From: JAQVUB01 sp033809415
GTDB taxonomy: Bacteria; Verrucomicrobiota; Lentisphaeria; Oligosphaerales; Oligosphaeraceae
Direction of reading: 5' to 3'
Assembly: GCA_033809415.1 (NCBI GenBank)
Contig: JAPXLT010000283.1
Location: forward strand, 1-5,976
Length of the DNA: 5,976 bases
Positions 1 through 5,879 of the stretch are shown one piece after another. The notes beneath the pieces were generated by a model. The model was not told the DNA's origin. It ran no database searches and saw only the letters and a program-made list of their open reading frames with translations. Positions within the stretch are counted from its first letter, which is position 1. Every line of letters begins with the position of its first letter. Both the position numbers and the translations under genes were made by a program.

Positions 1-130
1 TGTTGCTTTGACGGATGGGATGGCATGCGGTATAAAAAGTGGCGCAACCGTCCCGGTTGTGATGATATCTTTAGTCTTTTCCTGCCGAATGACAGAGGCA
101 GGGGACAGGATTCACCCCGCACCCTCCTGT
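1..130. other. Non-coding left flank with two inverted repeats
   Basis: No supportable gene lies here. The stretch follows the stop codon of the leftward BNR protein. It contains two perfect 6-bp inverted repeats: CAACCG/CGGTTG (45-50 and 54-59, 3-nt loop) and CCTGCC/GGCAGG (81-86 and 97-102, 10-nt loop). A leftward ATG at 24-26 opens a frame to the window edge, but it has no Shine-Dalgarno sequence and only eight codons are visible, so it is not called. Confidence 0.5.
34..59 (-). terminator. Weak candidate intrinsic terminator of the leftward operon
   Basis: Read on the minus strand, CAACCG-GGA-CGGTTG forms a perfect 6-bp stem with a 3-nt loop. A run of five T follows six bases later. It lies about 70 bp past the stop of the last leftward gene, a plausible position. 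The stem is short and the T run is not directly adjacent, so termination here is an inference and may be inefficient. Confidence 0.3.
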
Positions 131-1234
131 TTACTTCTTCAGCTGAAAGGAAAACTTCTGGCATTGGCAGGCATAGCGTTGATTGATTTTCGCCCAATAA
201 GTGAGCAGGAGGTTTCCGTCGGGCAGAAGCAACAACGCCGGCTGGCCGAAGCGCAGATTGGCAAACTGCGCCTCGATCTTTCCGGCAACATTGCACATAT
301 TTTCAAGCGTCAAGAGCGGTTGGCTGTCCAAGCATTCTCCGGTAACACTATCGAGCAGATGCAGCATAATGCCTGGATTGCTGCCTTCGCGAACCGTGCC
401 GACAAAGAGCATTCGCTCGGGATTATCCGGCAGTGCCAGCAGATTAGACGCCTGGCAATGGATGCCGCTGTCAATAGGCTCGCTCCAGCTCTGCCCGTTG
501 TCATCGGAATAAACAAGGAAATTATTGAGGTGCTTTTCTTTGGCCAAGTCGTAAGCCCAGAAGACCAGCCAGATGCGTCCATTCGGCAGCAGGCAGGCAC
601 GTGTTTCCCAGGGGGCGATATCAGAATGCTCAAAATATTGGCTCTGCTCCTGCCAAGATTTGCCGCCATCCCGGCTGACATAATTCAAGCCGCGCTGTTT
701 TTGTCCACGCAAGACAAAAGGCGGTCCAAAAAAGTGCAGCTGCCCCAAGGCGTCTCCCACTGCCGGCCCTGAGGTCTCGATGCCATCCCAGGCATGTTCA
801 ATAAACAGCGGGCTGCTCCAATCGCACTTGCCGGTTTCACTGAAACTGACAAAATTCCGGCATTTTGGGAAATGCCCATATCGAGTAGCATAATCTGAGA
901 GACTCAAGGTGCAGTCATCGCGTTCAAATCCATAGCCGACAGCAAGAACGCGACCATTATGAAGCGTTGGCTTGCAACAACAACTGAACAGCCCGCCGGA
1001 TGGCAGCCGGAGTGCCGGAAAGAGCGGCTTTCCGGCTGTCCAGGTTTGTCCGGCATCACTGCTGTACGAATAATAGGGAAGTTGATCCGCAGACTCGAAA
1101 TCCGATCCGACTACATAGAGCGCCAGCAGTTCGCCACCAGGCAGCAAGGTCACTCCCGGAAAAATTGTATTCAGGGCAGCGTCAGACAGCCCTCCGATCT
1201 CGACACCCCCCAACGCCCGCAATTGCATTTTCAT
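131..1234 (-). CDS. BNR/Asp-box repeat protein, sialidase-like beta-propeller
   Basis: This 367-aa protein carries three clear Asp boxes (S-x-D-x-G-x-[TS]-W): SSDAGQTW (58-65), SRDGGKSW (187-194) and SDDNGQSW (243-250). A degenerate copy, FSETGKCDW, sits at 131-139. LPGGELL, LPNGRIW and LPDGNLL blades (about 31-37, 216-222 and 337-343) complete a six-bladed propeller pattern, as in the BNR_2 sialidase/neuraminidase-like superfamily. The N-terminal strand reads IFPGVTLLPGG where true sialidases carry an Arg-containing FRIP motif. That Arg is missing, so sialic acid may not be the substrate and another glycan-active role is possible. No signal peptide is visible, which suggests a cytoplasmic enzyme. 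The ATG at 1234 is preferred because GGGAG lies 7 nt upstream; a second ATG two codons in is less well spaced. It follows the 661-aa glycosidase gene by 45 bp on the same strand and is probably co-transcribed with it. The fold is well supported; the activity is not. Confidence 0.85.
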   Translation of the reverse strand: MKMQLRALGGVEIGGLSDAALNTIFPGVTLLPGGELLALYVVGSDFESADQLPYYSYSSDAGQTWTAGKPLFPALRLPSGGLFSCCCKPTLHNGRVLAVGYGFERDDCTLSLSDYATRYGHFPKCRNFVSFSETGKCDWSSPLFIEHAWDGIETSGPAVGDALGQLHFFGPPFVLRGQKQRGLNYVSRDGGKSWQEQSQYFEHSDIAPWETRACLLPNGRIWLVFWAYDLAKEKHLNNFLVYSDDNGQSWSEPIDSGIHCQASNLLALPDNPERMLFVGTVREGSNPGIMLHLLDSVTGECLDSQPLLTLENMCNVAGKIEAQFANLRFGQPALLLLPDGNLLLTYWAKINQRYACQCQKFSFQLKK

Positions 1235-1240
1235 GTTGCT

Positions 1241-1246
1241 TCTCCC
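1241..1246 (-). promoter_or_regulatory. Ribosome binding site of the BNR protein gene
   Basis: On the minus strand GGGAGA precedes ATG 1234, with 7 nt between GGAG and the start. This fixes the start of the 367-aa protein. The site abuts the short repeat that fills the rest of the 45-bp intergenic gap. Confidence 0.65.
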
Positions 1247-1285
1247 GAAATTTTCGTGCCTTTTCGTGTCTTTTCGTTGTTAAAA
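1247..1285 (+). repeat. Short interspersed repeat, 10-bp period (copy 1)
   Basis: Three near-identical 10-mers occur in tandem: TTTTCGTGCC, TTTTCGTGTC and TTTTCGTTGT, followed by TAAAA. The same arrangement recurs at 3650-3685, and an inverted shorter copy occurs at 3359-3391. This copy fills the gap between the two leftward genes. Its TTAAAA end supplies the stop codon and last Phe codon (TTT TAA on the minus strand) of the 661-aa protein. Confidence 0.75.
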
Positions 1286-3265
1286 CTCGACCACAATCAT
1301 GCAGTAGCCGCGCATCTCCGGGAGCGTAATGGACAGATAGTCCTCTGCAACCGAGAATGGTATCTGCTGTTTGCCGGGTGCGACATAGACCTTGTTGACC
1401 GTCTTGCCGTCCAGGCGCAATTTCAGCTTGACTTGCGAAAGCGAGAGTTCCTCCTCGACGACCAAAGTCTTGCCGCGCAGTTCCGGCAGATAGTTCAGCA
1501 GATGGATCATGCGTCGATTTGCATTTCCGGTGACGAAAGCCCGGGCAAACGATGGTATCGAGGCATCAGTGACCAAGAGCGGCTTCGGGAGCAGATGTTC
1601 GAGCATGATTGCCAGCACCGTCCTCAGATCAACCGAGGCCTGTTGATAATACCCCTCAAAAAGCGGGAAGGCGCAATAGGCGCACTGCTTGTTCAGCACC
1701 AAGAATGGAAGTTCCGTGTCCTGGTTTGGCGGGGCATAGTAATAGGCGTAGACGCCGTCCCAGTGCTTGTTGTAATAGGGTGCGACCACCTTGCCGGCCA
1801 CCGTGCTGCCGGGCAAGGCTTCGATATTGAGACCTTTTGTATTGGTTGCCAGCGGCATGTCGGGCACCCGAGAGGCAAATTCCCCGGTCAGGCGGAAAAA
1901 GGCCGGGGAGTATTCGCACTCGCCTAGATATTTCACCCCCCATTCCTTTTCAAACCGGAAAGCGGTGCCTTCCGGATTCAGCCCGGAACGCCCAGTGGCC
2001 AGCAGGGATTTCCCCGCCGCCAGATGTTTCTTCACCAGTTCCGCAAGCCTGTCATCGAGGATGACCTCATCCGGCAGGATCACCATCGAGTAGCGGCTCC
2101 AGTCGCTGTCCGCGTCGATGAAGTCAAACTGCATTTTGAGTTCGGAAAGCATGCGGGTTGCCCCGACCAAGGTCGGGCTTTTGCGCAGCGCCCCGGACAG
2201 CACCACGCCGATGTCGACCAGGTTTTTTGCGCACGAGAACCAGGGTTCGTATTGCCGGAGCTTGGCGTAGATCCTGCTGGCCCGTTCGAGGGCCGCCCGG
2301 TTCAGTTTTCCGCTCGGGTGGAAATGGTCGCCGATATTGGGGCGCATTCCGTTGGCCAAACCGAAGAACAGATCATATTCGACGGCGGCCTGGGGACGGA
2401 GGCTGCCGAAGTCCCCCCAGTCATTGAAGCGTCCGGTCATGTTCAGCACCGGGCCGTTGGTGAGATTGCGGTAATACCTCGAGGTCAGCGGCAGGTAGTC
2501 GTAGCCCCAGCCTGGATTGGTGGGCAGGCACTCGCATTCGAGGTAGGTGCCGATCCGGGCATTGTCCTTCGCGGCAATGCCGAGGAAATAGACCAGCAGG
2601 TTGTTTTCCTGCGGGCGCAGCAGAGCCGAGATGTCCTCAGCCAGGCGCAATGCCGAACTGCGTCCGAATTTCAGGAGCACCTCCTCGTTGCGCCAATCGA
2701 GGTTCTGTTTCCGCATTTCCTCGATGCAGTAGGGGCAGACGCAGGGAAAGCCATTGAAGCTGTCCAGCAGGAATCCCGCCACTGGATATTTGTCGCGAAC
2801 CTCCCTGATCAGATTCATCAGATAGTCCCGGTACGGCGAATTCAGGCACATCGTCCGCATGTATGGGGTTATCCAGCCGAGGTCATAGATGTCCGGTCGC
2901 AGAACCTGCCCTTTCGGGCTGATCATGCACCAGTCCGGATGCCGGATGGCGTCCTCGTTGCTGAGGCCGCAGTTCAGGTAGGCGGTGACGGCGATGCCGC
3001 GCTCATTGCAGGCGCGGACGGTTTCGCCGAACAAGTCGCGCCCATCCGGGATCGAGGGATGCCGGTTTCCGATCTGCGTATCGAAATAGCAGAAGCCCTG
3101 ATTGCATTTCGCGTGCCATCCCAGCAGGTCAACACCGGCTGCCTGCAAACTTGACGCAAACTCATCCGCATGAAAGTCATGCCCGACATCCGGGCAGGCC
3201 TTCATCGTATGATGGTCGAAAAACATGATAAATTTCGGCTGATGCATGGTTTTGTTTCTGTTCAT
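1280..3265 (-). CDS. Hypothetical glycoside hydrolase, GHL6-like TIM barrel with GH42-type trimerisation-like domain
   Basis: This 661-aa protein probably hydrolyses a glycosidic bond; the substrate is unknown. Residues about 31-340 resemble the hypothetical glycosyl hydrolase 6 (GHL6) barrel: FHADEFASSLQAAGVD (31-46), a GWHAKCNQGFCYFDT region (49-63), RHP (68-70), a GIAVTAYLNCG strand (90-100) and a GFLLDSF strand end (164-170). D168 is a likely active-site acid. It is followed by a Cys cluster, CVCPYC (175-180), common at this place in related enzymes and possibly metal-binding or structural. YLECECLP (241-248) offers E242/E244, and GDHFHPSG (312-319) closes the barrel. Residues about 350-560 look like the alpha/beta trimerisation domain of GH42 beta-galactosidases (VILPDEVILDD at 395-405, then an AAGKSLLATG strand). 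A beta-rich C-terminus (about 570-661) ends the protein. No signal peptide is seen. ATG 3265 has only a weak AGAG site 7 nt upstream; an internal ATG at 3247 has none, so the longer start is kept. It is the first gene of the leftward pair. Confidence 0.8.
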   Translation of the reverse strand: MNRNKTMHQPKFIMFFDHHTMKACPDVGHDFHADEFASSLQAAGVDLLGWHAKCNQGFCYFDTQIGNRHPSIPDGRDLFGETVRACNERGIAVTAYLNCGLSNEDAIRHPDWCMISPKGQVLRPDIYDLGWITPYMRTMCLNSPYRDYLMNLIREVRDKYPVAGFLLDSFNGFPCVCPYCIEEMRKQNLDWRNEEVLLKFGRSSALRLAEDISALLRPQENNLLVYFLGIAAKDNARIGTYLECECLPTNPGWGYDYLPLTSRYYRNLTNGPVLNMTGRFNDWGDFGSLRPQAAVEYDLFFGLANGMRPNIGDHFHPSGKLNRAALERASRIYAKLRQYEPWFSCAKNLVDIGVVLSGALRKSPTLVGATRMLSELKMQFDFIDADSDWSRYSMVILPDEVILDDRLAELVKKHLAAGKSLLATGRSGLNPEGTAFRFEKEWGVKYLGECEYSPAFFRLTGEFASRVPDMPLATNTKGLNIEALPGSTVAGKVVAPYYNKHWDGVYAYYYAPPNQDTELPFLVLNKQCAYCAFPLFEGYYQQASVDLRTVLAIMLEHLLPKPLLVTDASIPSFARAFVTGNANRRMIHLLNYLPELRGKTLVVEEELSLSQVKLKLRLDGKTVNKVYVAPGKQQIPFSVAEDYLSITLPEMRGYCMIVVEF

Positions 3266-3358
3266 TGCTTTACTCTGAAAGATACAGGCTCAATAACTAA
3301 GGATAAAAACGTCCTACAAGTAACGTAATGCTTCTTTCGCTTTCGTCTATGACAACAC

Positions 3359-3391
3359 ATTTTTTAACAACGAAAAGACACAAAAATTTCG
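3359..3391 (-). repeat. Short interspersed repeat (copy 2, inverted)
   Basis: Read on the minus strand this is TTTTTGTGTC, TTTTCGTTGT and then TAAAAAA. It matches copies 1 and 3 but has one 10-mer fewer. It forms the left arm of the 342-bp inverted-repeat-bounded segment. Confidence 0.7.
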
Positions 3392-3496
3392 TAATACTAT
3401 CCTCAAGCTTCTTGTTTTTTCAGAAAGATTTTTCAGAAAAGCAATTTCCAAGTCATTGGCATGCAGCATTTTTAAGGTACCGCCAATTCCTGTTTT

Positions 3497-3585
3497 TTTC
3501 TCCGACTGATCTGACCGATCCGACCGATCCGACCGATCTACTTGATCCGTCCGATCCGTCTGATCCGACTGATCAGTCGGAGAAA
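3497..3585. repeat. GATCCGACC 9-bp tandem array between 15-bp inverted arms
   Basis: From 3508, GAT recurs every 9 bp for eight units. The intervening hexamers are CTGACC, CCGACC, CCGACC, CTACTT, CCGTCC, CCGTCT, CCGACT and a final CAGTCG. The array is bounded by a perfect 15-bp inverted repeat, TTTCTCCGACTGATC (3497-3511) and GATCAGTCGGAGAAA (3571-3585). The right arm itself contains the palindrome CCGACTGATCAGTCGG (3566-3581). Translation on either strand gives only Asp-Pro-Thr or Ser-Asp-Arg runs, so it is read as non-coding. The transcript could fold into a hairpin. Confidence 0.75.
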
Positions 3586-3649
3586 CCAATAGACCAGATC
3601 ACAAACTCACGTGCCATTTCATCAGCCAAAGCCACAACCCTAAAAAAAA

Positions 3650-3685
3650 TTTCGTGTCTTTTCGTGTCTTTTCGTTGTTAAAAAA
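3650..3685 (+). repeat. Short interspersed repeat, 10-bp period (copy 3)
   Basis: The array is TTCGTGTC-TTTTCGTGTC-TTTTCGTTGT followed by TAAAAAA, nearly identical over 34 bp to the copy between the two leftward genes (one T/C difference). It is the right arm of the 342-bp segment and is preceded by a short A run. Confidence 0.75.
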
Positions 3686-3691
3686 TAGGTT

Positions 3692-3742
3692 GTAGGCGTT
3701 AGCCCACGCCAAGTCTGTTCGTGTATTTCGTGGTTAAAAAAT
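3692..3742 (+). repeat. Hairpin GGCGT/ACGCC followed by a diverged repeat copy
   Basis: GGCGT (3695-3699) can pair with ACGCC (3706-3710) across a 6-nt loop. It is followed by GTTCGTGTATTTCGTGGTTA and an A run (3718-3742), a diverged relative of the TTTTCGTGTC family. It lies directly downstream of copy 3, so the repeats cluster here. Confidence 0.5.
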
Positions 3743-3785
3743 CTTAAAGTAAAGAGTATTGCTCCGCACCATTATAATTTGCGTT

Positions 3786-3814
3786 TTGTTATTTTCATCT
3801 TAAATTACTATAAC
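3786..3814 (+). promoter_or_regulatory. Candidate sigma-70-type promoter for the rightward gene
   Basis: TTGTTA (3786-3791, 4 of 6 to TTGACA) is separated by 17 bp from TATAAC (3809-3814, 5 of 6 to TATAAT), inside the most AT-rich part of the spacer. Transcription would start about 60 nt before ATG 3885. A perfect TATAAT at 3773-3778 is a second possible -10, but it lacks a good -35. Promoter consensus in this lineage is not assured. Confidence 0.4.
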
Positions 3815-3871
3815 GATTTCTGGATGCGGCAGTCGCCCGCGCCAATTCCACTCGAAAAATTTGTATTGAGC

Positions 3872-3877
3872 AAGGAG
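3872..3877 (+). promoter_or_regulatory. Ribosome binding site of the rightward gene
   Basis: AAGGAG ends 7 nt before ATG 3885. It is the strongest Shine-Dalgarno sequence in the window and sets the start of the rightward protein. Confidence 0.75.
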
Positions 3878-3884
3878 TTGATAG

Positions 3885-4349
3885 ATGGATCTTGAACGGG
3901 AAGGGAAGTTAAGTTCCAGCGAACGAGGCTGGCGTATTCAGGGGTCCGGTTTGGAGTTGGAGATATCCCGGGCGGATGGCTGTGTGGCGCAACTCTCTGT
4001 CCTTCGCGATCAGGCGAAGGTCTGGACTCCGGATGCCGGGGATGTCACCGTGCGTGACGACCGCATGCAGCGTTGCTTCGGGAAAAAGGACTTGGCGCAT
4101 GTGGATTTTTCCACATCGGACAAGGAATTGCGGATTCGCAAGAGTTTCCATGGCGCACCATGGACTCTCGAGGAACGCTACTGTTGCGATGGTGCATTGC
4201 TGACTTGGTCGGCAGAGCTGTCGATGGAGTCCGGCGAATATCGCTCGTGTGCCATCAGCTGGAATCTGCCCTGGCCGCAGCCATCCTATCCGATTTCATT
4301 CTGGGCGGCGCGAGAAAATATGCCTTCCGCCCCCCCACCGCTTTGCTGA
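3885..4349 (+). pseudogene. N-terminal part (beta-sandwich) of a frameshifted glycosidase-like gene
   Basis: This frame gives 154 aa, starting at ATG 3885 behind a strong AAGGAG site. It stops at TGA 4347-4349, shortly after a run of seven C. Residues 1-145 alternate short beta strands (LELEISRADGCVAQLSVL at 23-40, HVDFSTSDKELRIRKSF at 72-88, ALLTWSAELSMESGEYR at 104-120). This resembles the N-terminal beta-sandwich (galactose-mutarotase-like) that precedes the catalytic barrel in several glycosidase families. Sense content ends at about MPSA (146-149); the final PPPLC is out of frame. Reading one C less joins it to HRFAELALEYGE in the +1 frame, giving a 648-aa product with the downstream piece. 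As written it lacks the barrel and should be inactive alone. No signal peptide is seen. Sequencing error, true mutation, or a length-variable C tract are all possible. Confidence 0.7.
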
Positions 4350-5832
4350 ACTGGCACTCGAATATGGTGAGATCACCAGTGGAATCCTGATACCGGCCCT
4401 GTCCAGCTATTGGAGCGATCAGGACATAGGTCTCCTGATCAGCATGCCCTTTGATTTCCGAACGCCACGCATGCGCTTCCGCAGCGGACACCGCGAACTC
4501 GATTTGCGTACCGAGTTTGACTGGCTGGCTCTCGAACCAGGAAAACCTGCCAAAGCCAAACTCCTGCTGCATGGAACACCCGGAGACTGGCGCCCGGCAC
4601 TGGGCTGGCTCTATCAGCTATACACCGAGTATTTCGAGCCGCGCTCCCACCAGATCGCCCAACTTTGGGGAGGACATATTTCCGGAGGATTCAATGTATC
4701 GGATGATGATGCCCGGATCATGGCGGCATTAAGCATGAAATGGCATGAAATCCATGCCCATTTCCCGGCCTATGGCAATTATCATCCCGAGGGGATGGAA
4801 TCCTGGCGCAGCGGGCACGCCCGGAAGAATCCCACGATGATTTCAGTGGAGATGATCAAGAAAACGATCTCGACTTTGCATAAGCATCAGATTGCCGCTA
4901 TGCCGTATTTGCAGGTTTCCGGTGATGGAGATGTTGAAAAGCTTGATCCTGCAATGATATCCTCGCGCTTGAGGGATCGCCGCGGCGAATATTTCAGCGC
5001 CTGGCCAGGCACTGTTTTGATGAATTCCGATCCTTCACTGCCGTTTGGAGCGGACATCACCCGGCAAATCCGCGGCATGATCGAGCGATATCCGGATATT
5101 GACGGAATTTTTCTCGATCAACCCTGCTACAATTTTTTGGACACAGCACATTCGGATGGGATCACTGCCGTTGACAACCGCCCCGCCTATATGTCCGGAT
5201 TCAACTATTTTCCCCATCTGGAACTGCTTTCCAAATTGCTGCATCCAAACAAATCGATCATCGGCAATGCCCCGTTTGGCATTGGGATCATGAAATACAT
5301 TGACGGTTTCATGGCTGAAGGTTCGAGCTGGCTCTGTGATCATCTGCAATATTACGCCCTTGGCAGCAAACCGCAATTCTTCCTGATGTATAAATACGAT
5401 GACGCCAGCCTCGAGATGATGTTCCAGAAAGCCCTGCTATATGGTGCGGGGTTCGCCAGTTATCCTGCGGCTCTGCCAAGCAAGGATTTGTTTGACGCCT
5501 ACTGCCCAGTGCTGCAAAAACTGTTCCGCCGACGTTGGATTTTTGATCCAAACCCCTTGCAGCTGCCGGCGACAATGCAAGGTCATATTTACCGTGGGGA
5601 AACGGGTTCTTTGCTGGTTAGCCTGGTACGCACCATGGCCCGCCTCCCACGTTCCGGCCAGCAGGACGGCAGTATTCGTATCGCAACGAGCGACAGCCAG
5701 CAAATCCGCAAGGCCATCCTGCATTGTCCGGCAGTGCTTCCCAAGGAGCTTTCCATCGCCCGCGAGCAGGACGCCATCCAGGTTGGCATTCCCCCAGAAA
5801 TGACTGCCGGTGTGCTGGAATTGACTTTTTAA
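4249..5832 (+). pseudogene. C-terminal part (TIM-barrel catalytic region) of the same frameshifted gene
   Basis: The open frame spans 527 codons from a GTG with no Shine-Dalgarno site. The first 29 codons are the out-of-frame shadow of the upstream piece, so real sequence begins at about 4336 (HRFAELALEYGE). The sandwich continues to about residue 130 (GLLISMPFDF, KAKLLLHGTPGDW). A barrel then follows: WHEIHAHFPAYGNYHPEGM (165-183), IAAMPYLQVSGDGD (215-228), DIDGIFLDQPCYN (283-295), SIIGNAPFG (336-344), a YIDGFMAEGSSW strand (350-361) and PQFFLMYKYDD (375-385). A beta-rich tail (about 440-527) ends the protein. D290 at a strand end in DGIFLD, with E357 or D352, are the most plausible catalytic acids. 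This layout recalls GH36/GH31-like enzymes, but I cannot place it in a named family; DUF6259 is a low-confidence possibility. It is divergent from the GHL6/BNR pair and has no rightward partner in the window. Confidence 0.75.
4330..4336 (+). other. C7 homopolymer at the frameshift point
   Basis: Seven C lie exactly where the coding frame changes by +1. Deleting one C gives an uninterrupted 648-codon frame from 3885 to 5832, with sensible beta-sandwich sequence on both sides (MPSA-P-HRFAE). No other disruption is seen in the rest of the gene, so the lesion is recent or artificial. Confidence 0.8.
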
Positions 5833-5879
5833 GGAGTTGTAACAAAATTACTTTTACACTTTGTTGTAATACCGTGCTC
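5833..5879 (+). other. AT-rich 3' flank with a GTTGTAA direct repeat
   Basis: Just after the rightward stop codon, GTTGTAA occurs at 5836-5842 and 5863-5869 (27 bp apart). AACAAA (5841-5846) can pair with TTTGTT (5860-5865). It may be a weak stem or a binding site, but there is no T run typical of an intrinsic terminator. Confidence 0.25.

Larger units (their letters stand above)
3352..3693. mobile_element. MITE-like segment with about 30-bp terminal inverted repeats
   Basis: The segment 3352-3381 is the inverted complement of 3664-3693, with 28 of 30 positions matching by eye. The inner 23 bp (3359-3381 against 3664-3686) match perfectly. The enclosed 282 bp contain no credible gene and carry their own nested 15-bp inverted repeat. 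The size (342 bp), long terminal inverted repeats and lack of coding potential fit a non-autonomous, MITE-like element. I see no clear target-site duplication. The alternative is two copies of a short interspersed repeat that landed in opposite orientation. Confidence 0.45.
3266..3884. other. 619-bp divergent intergenic region rich in repeats
   Basis: This spacer separates the leftward and rightward genes and should hold both promoters. It is clearly more AT-rich than the flanking genes. It contains the inverted-repeat-bounded segment at 3352-3693, the 9-bp array at 3508-3573 inside it, a further motif relative at 3718-3742, and the AT-rich promoter-like stretch at 3743-3850. At 3416-3426 and 3429-3439 the 11-mer TTTTTCAGAAA is directly repeated with a 13-bp period. 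I found no convincing sigma-70 promoter for the leftward gene in 3266-3351. A 117-codon frame on the plus strand is a product of the repeats and is not a gene. Confidence 0.7.

Noticed and set aside
1..26. Start of a further leftward gene (ATG at 24-26)
   Set aside because: Only eight codons are visible and there is no Shine-Dalgarno sequence; a possible terminator hairpin lies just upstream.
8..772. 254-codon plus-strand open frame
   Set aside because: It lies antisense to the Asp-box protein, has no domain-like sequence or Shine-Dalgarno site, and is explained by codon bias of the real gene.
959..1927. 322-codon plus-strand open frame spanning two minus-strand genes
   Set aside because: It crosses the boundary of two well-supported genes and the intergenic repeat; the protein looks random.
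2024..3154. 376-codon plus-strand open frame
   Set aside because: Although long, it is fully antisense to the GHL6-like enzyme, whose motifs are clear, and its own sequence shows no recognisable fold.
3266..3351. Sigma-70 promoter for the leftward operon
   Set aside because: The best -35/-10 pairs match consensus at only 3 and 4 of 6 positions, no better than chance in this AT-rich stretch.
3508..3585. CRISPR-like array
   Set aside because: The units are 9 bp, contiguous and degenerate, with no spacers of regular length.
3328..3681. 117-codon plus-strand and 80-codon minus-strand frames in the spacer
   Set aside because: Both are mostly translations of the 9-bp array (DPTDPTD or SDRSDRS runs) and the flanking repeat, with no ribosome binding site.
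4444..5832. Independent internal start at ATG 4444 for the downstream part
   Set aside because: There is no good ribosome binding site, and it would begin inside the beta-sandwich; a frameshift in one gene explains the data better.
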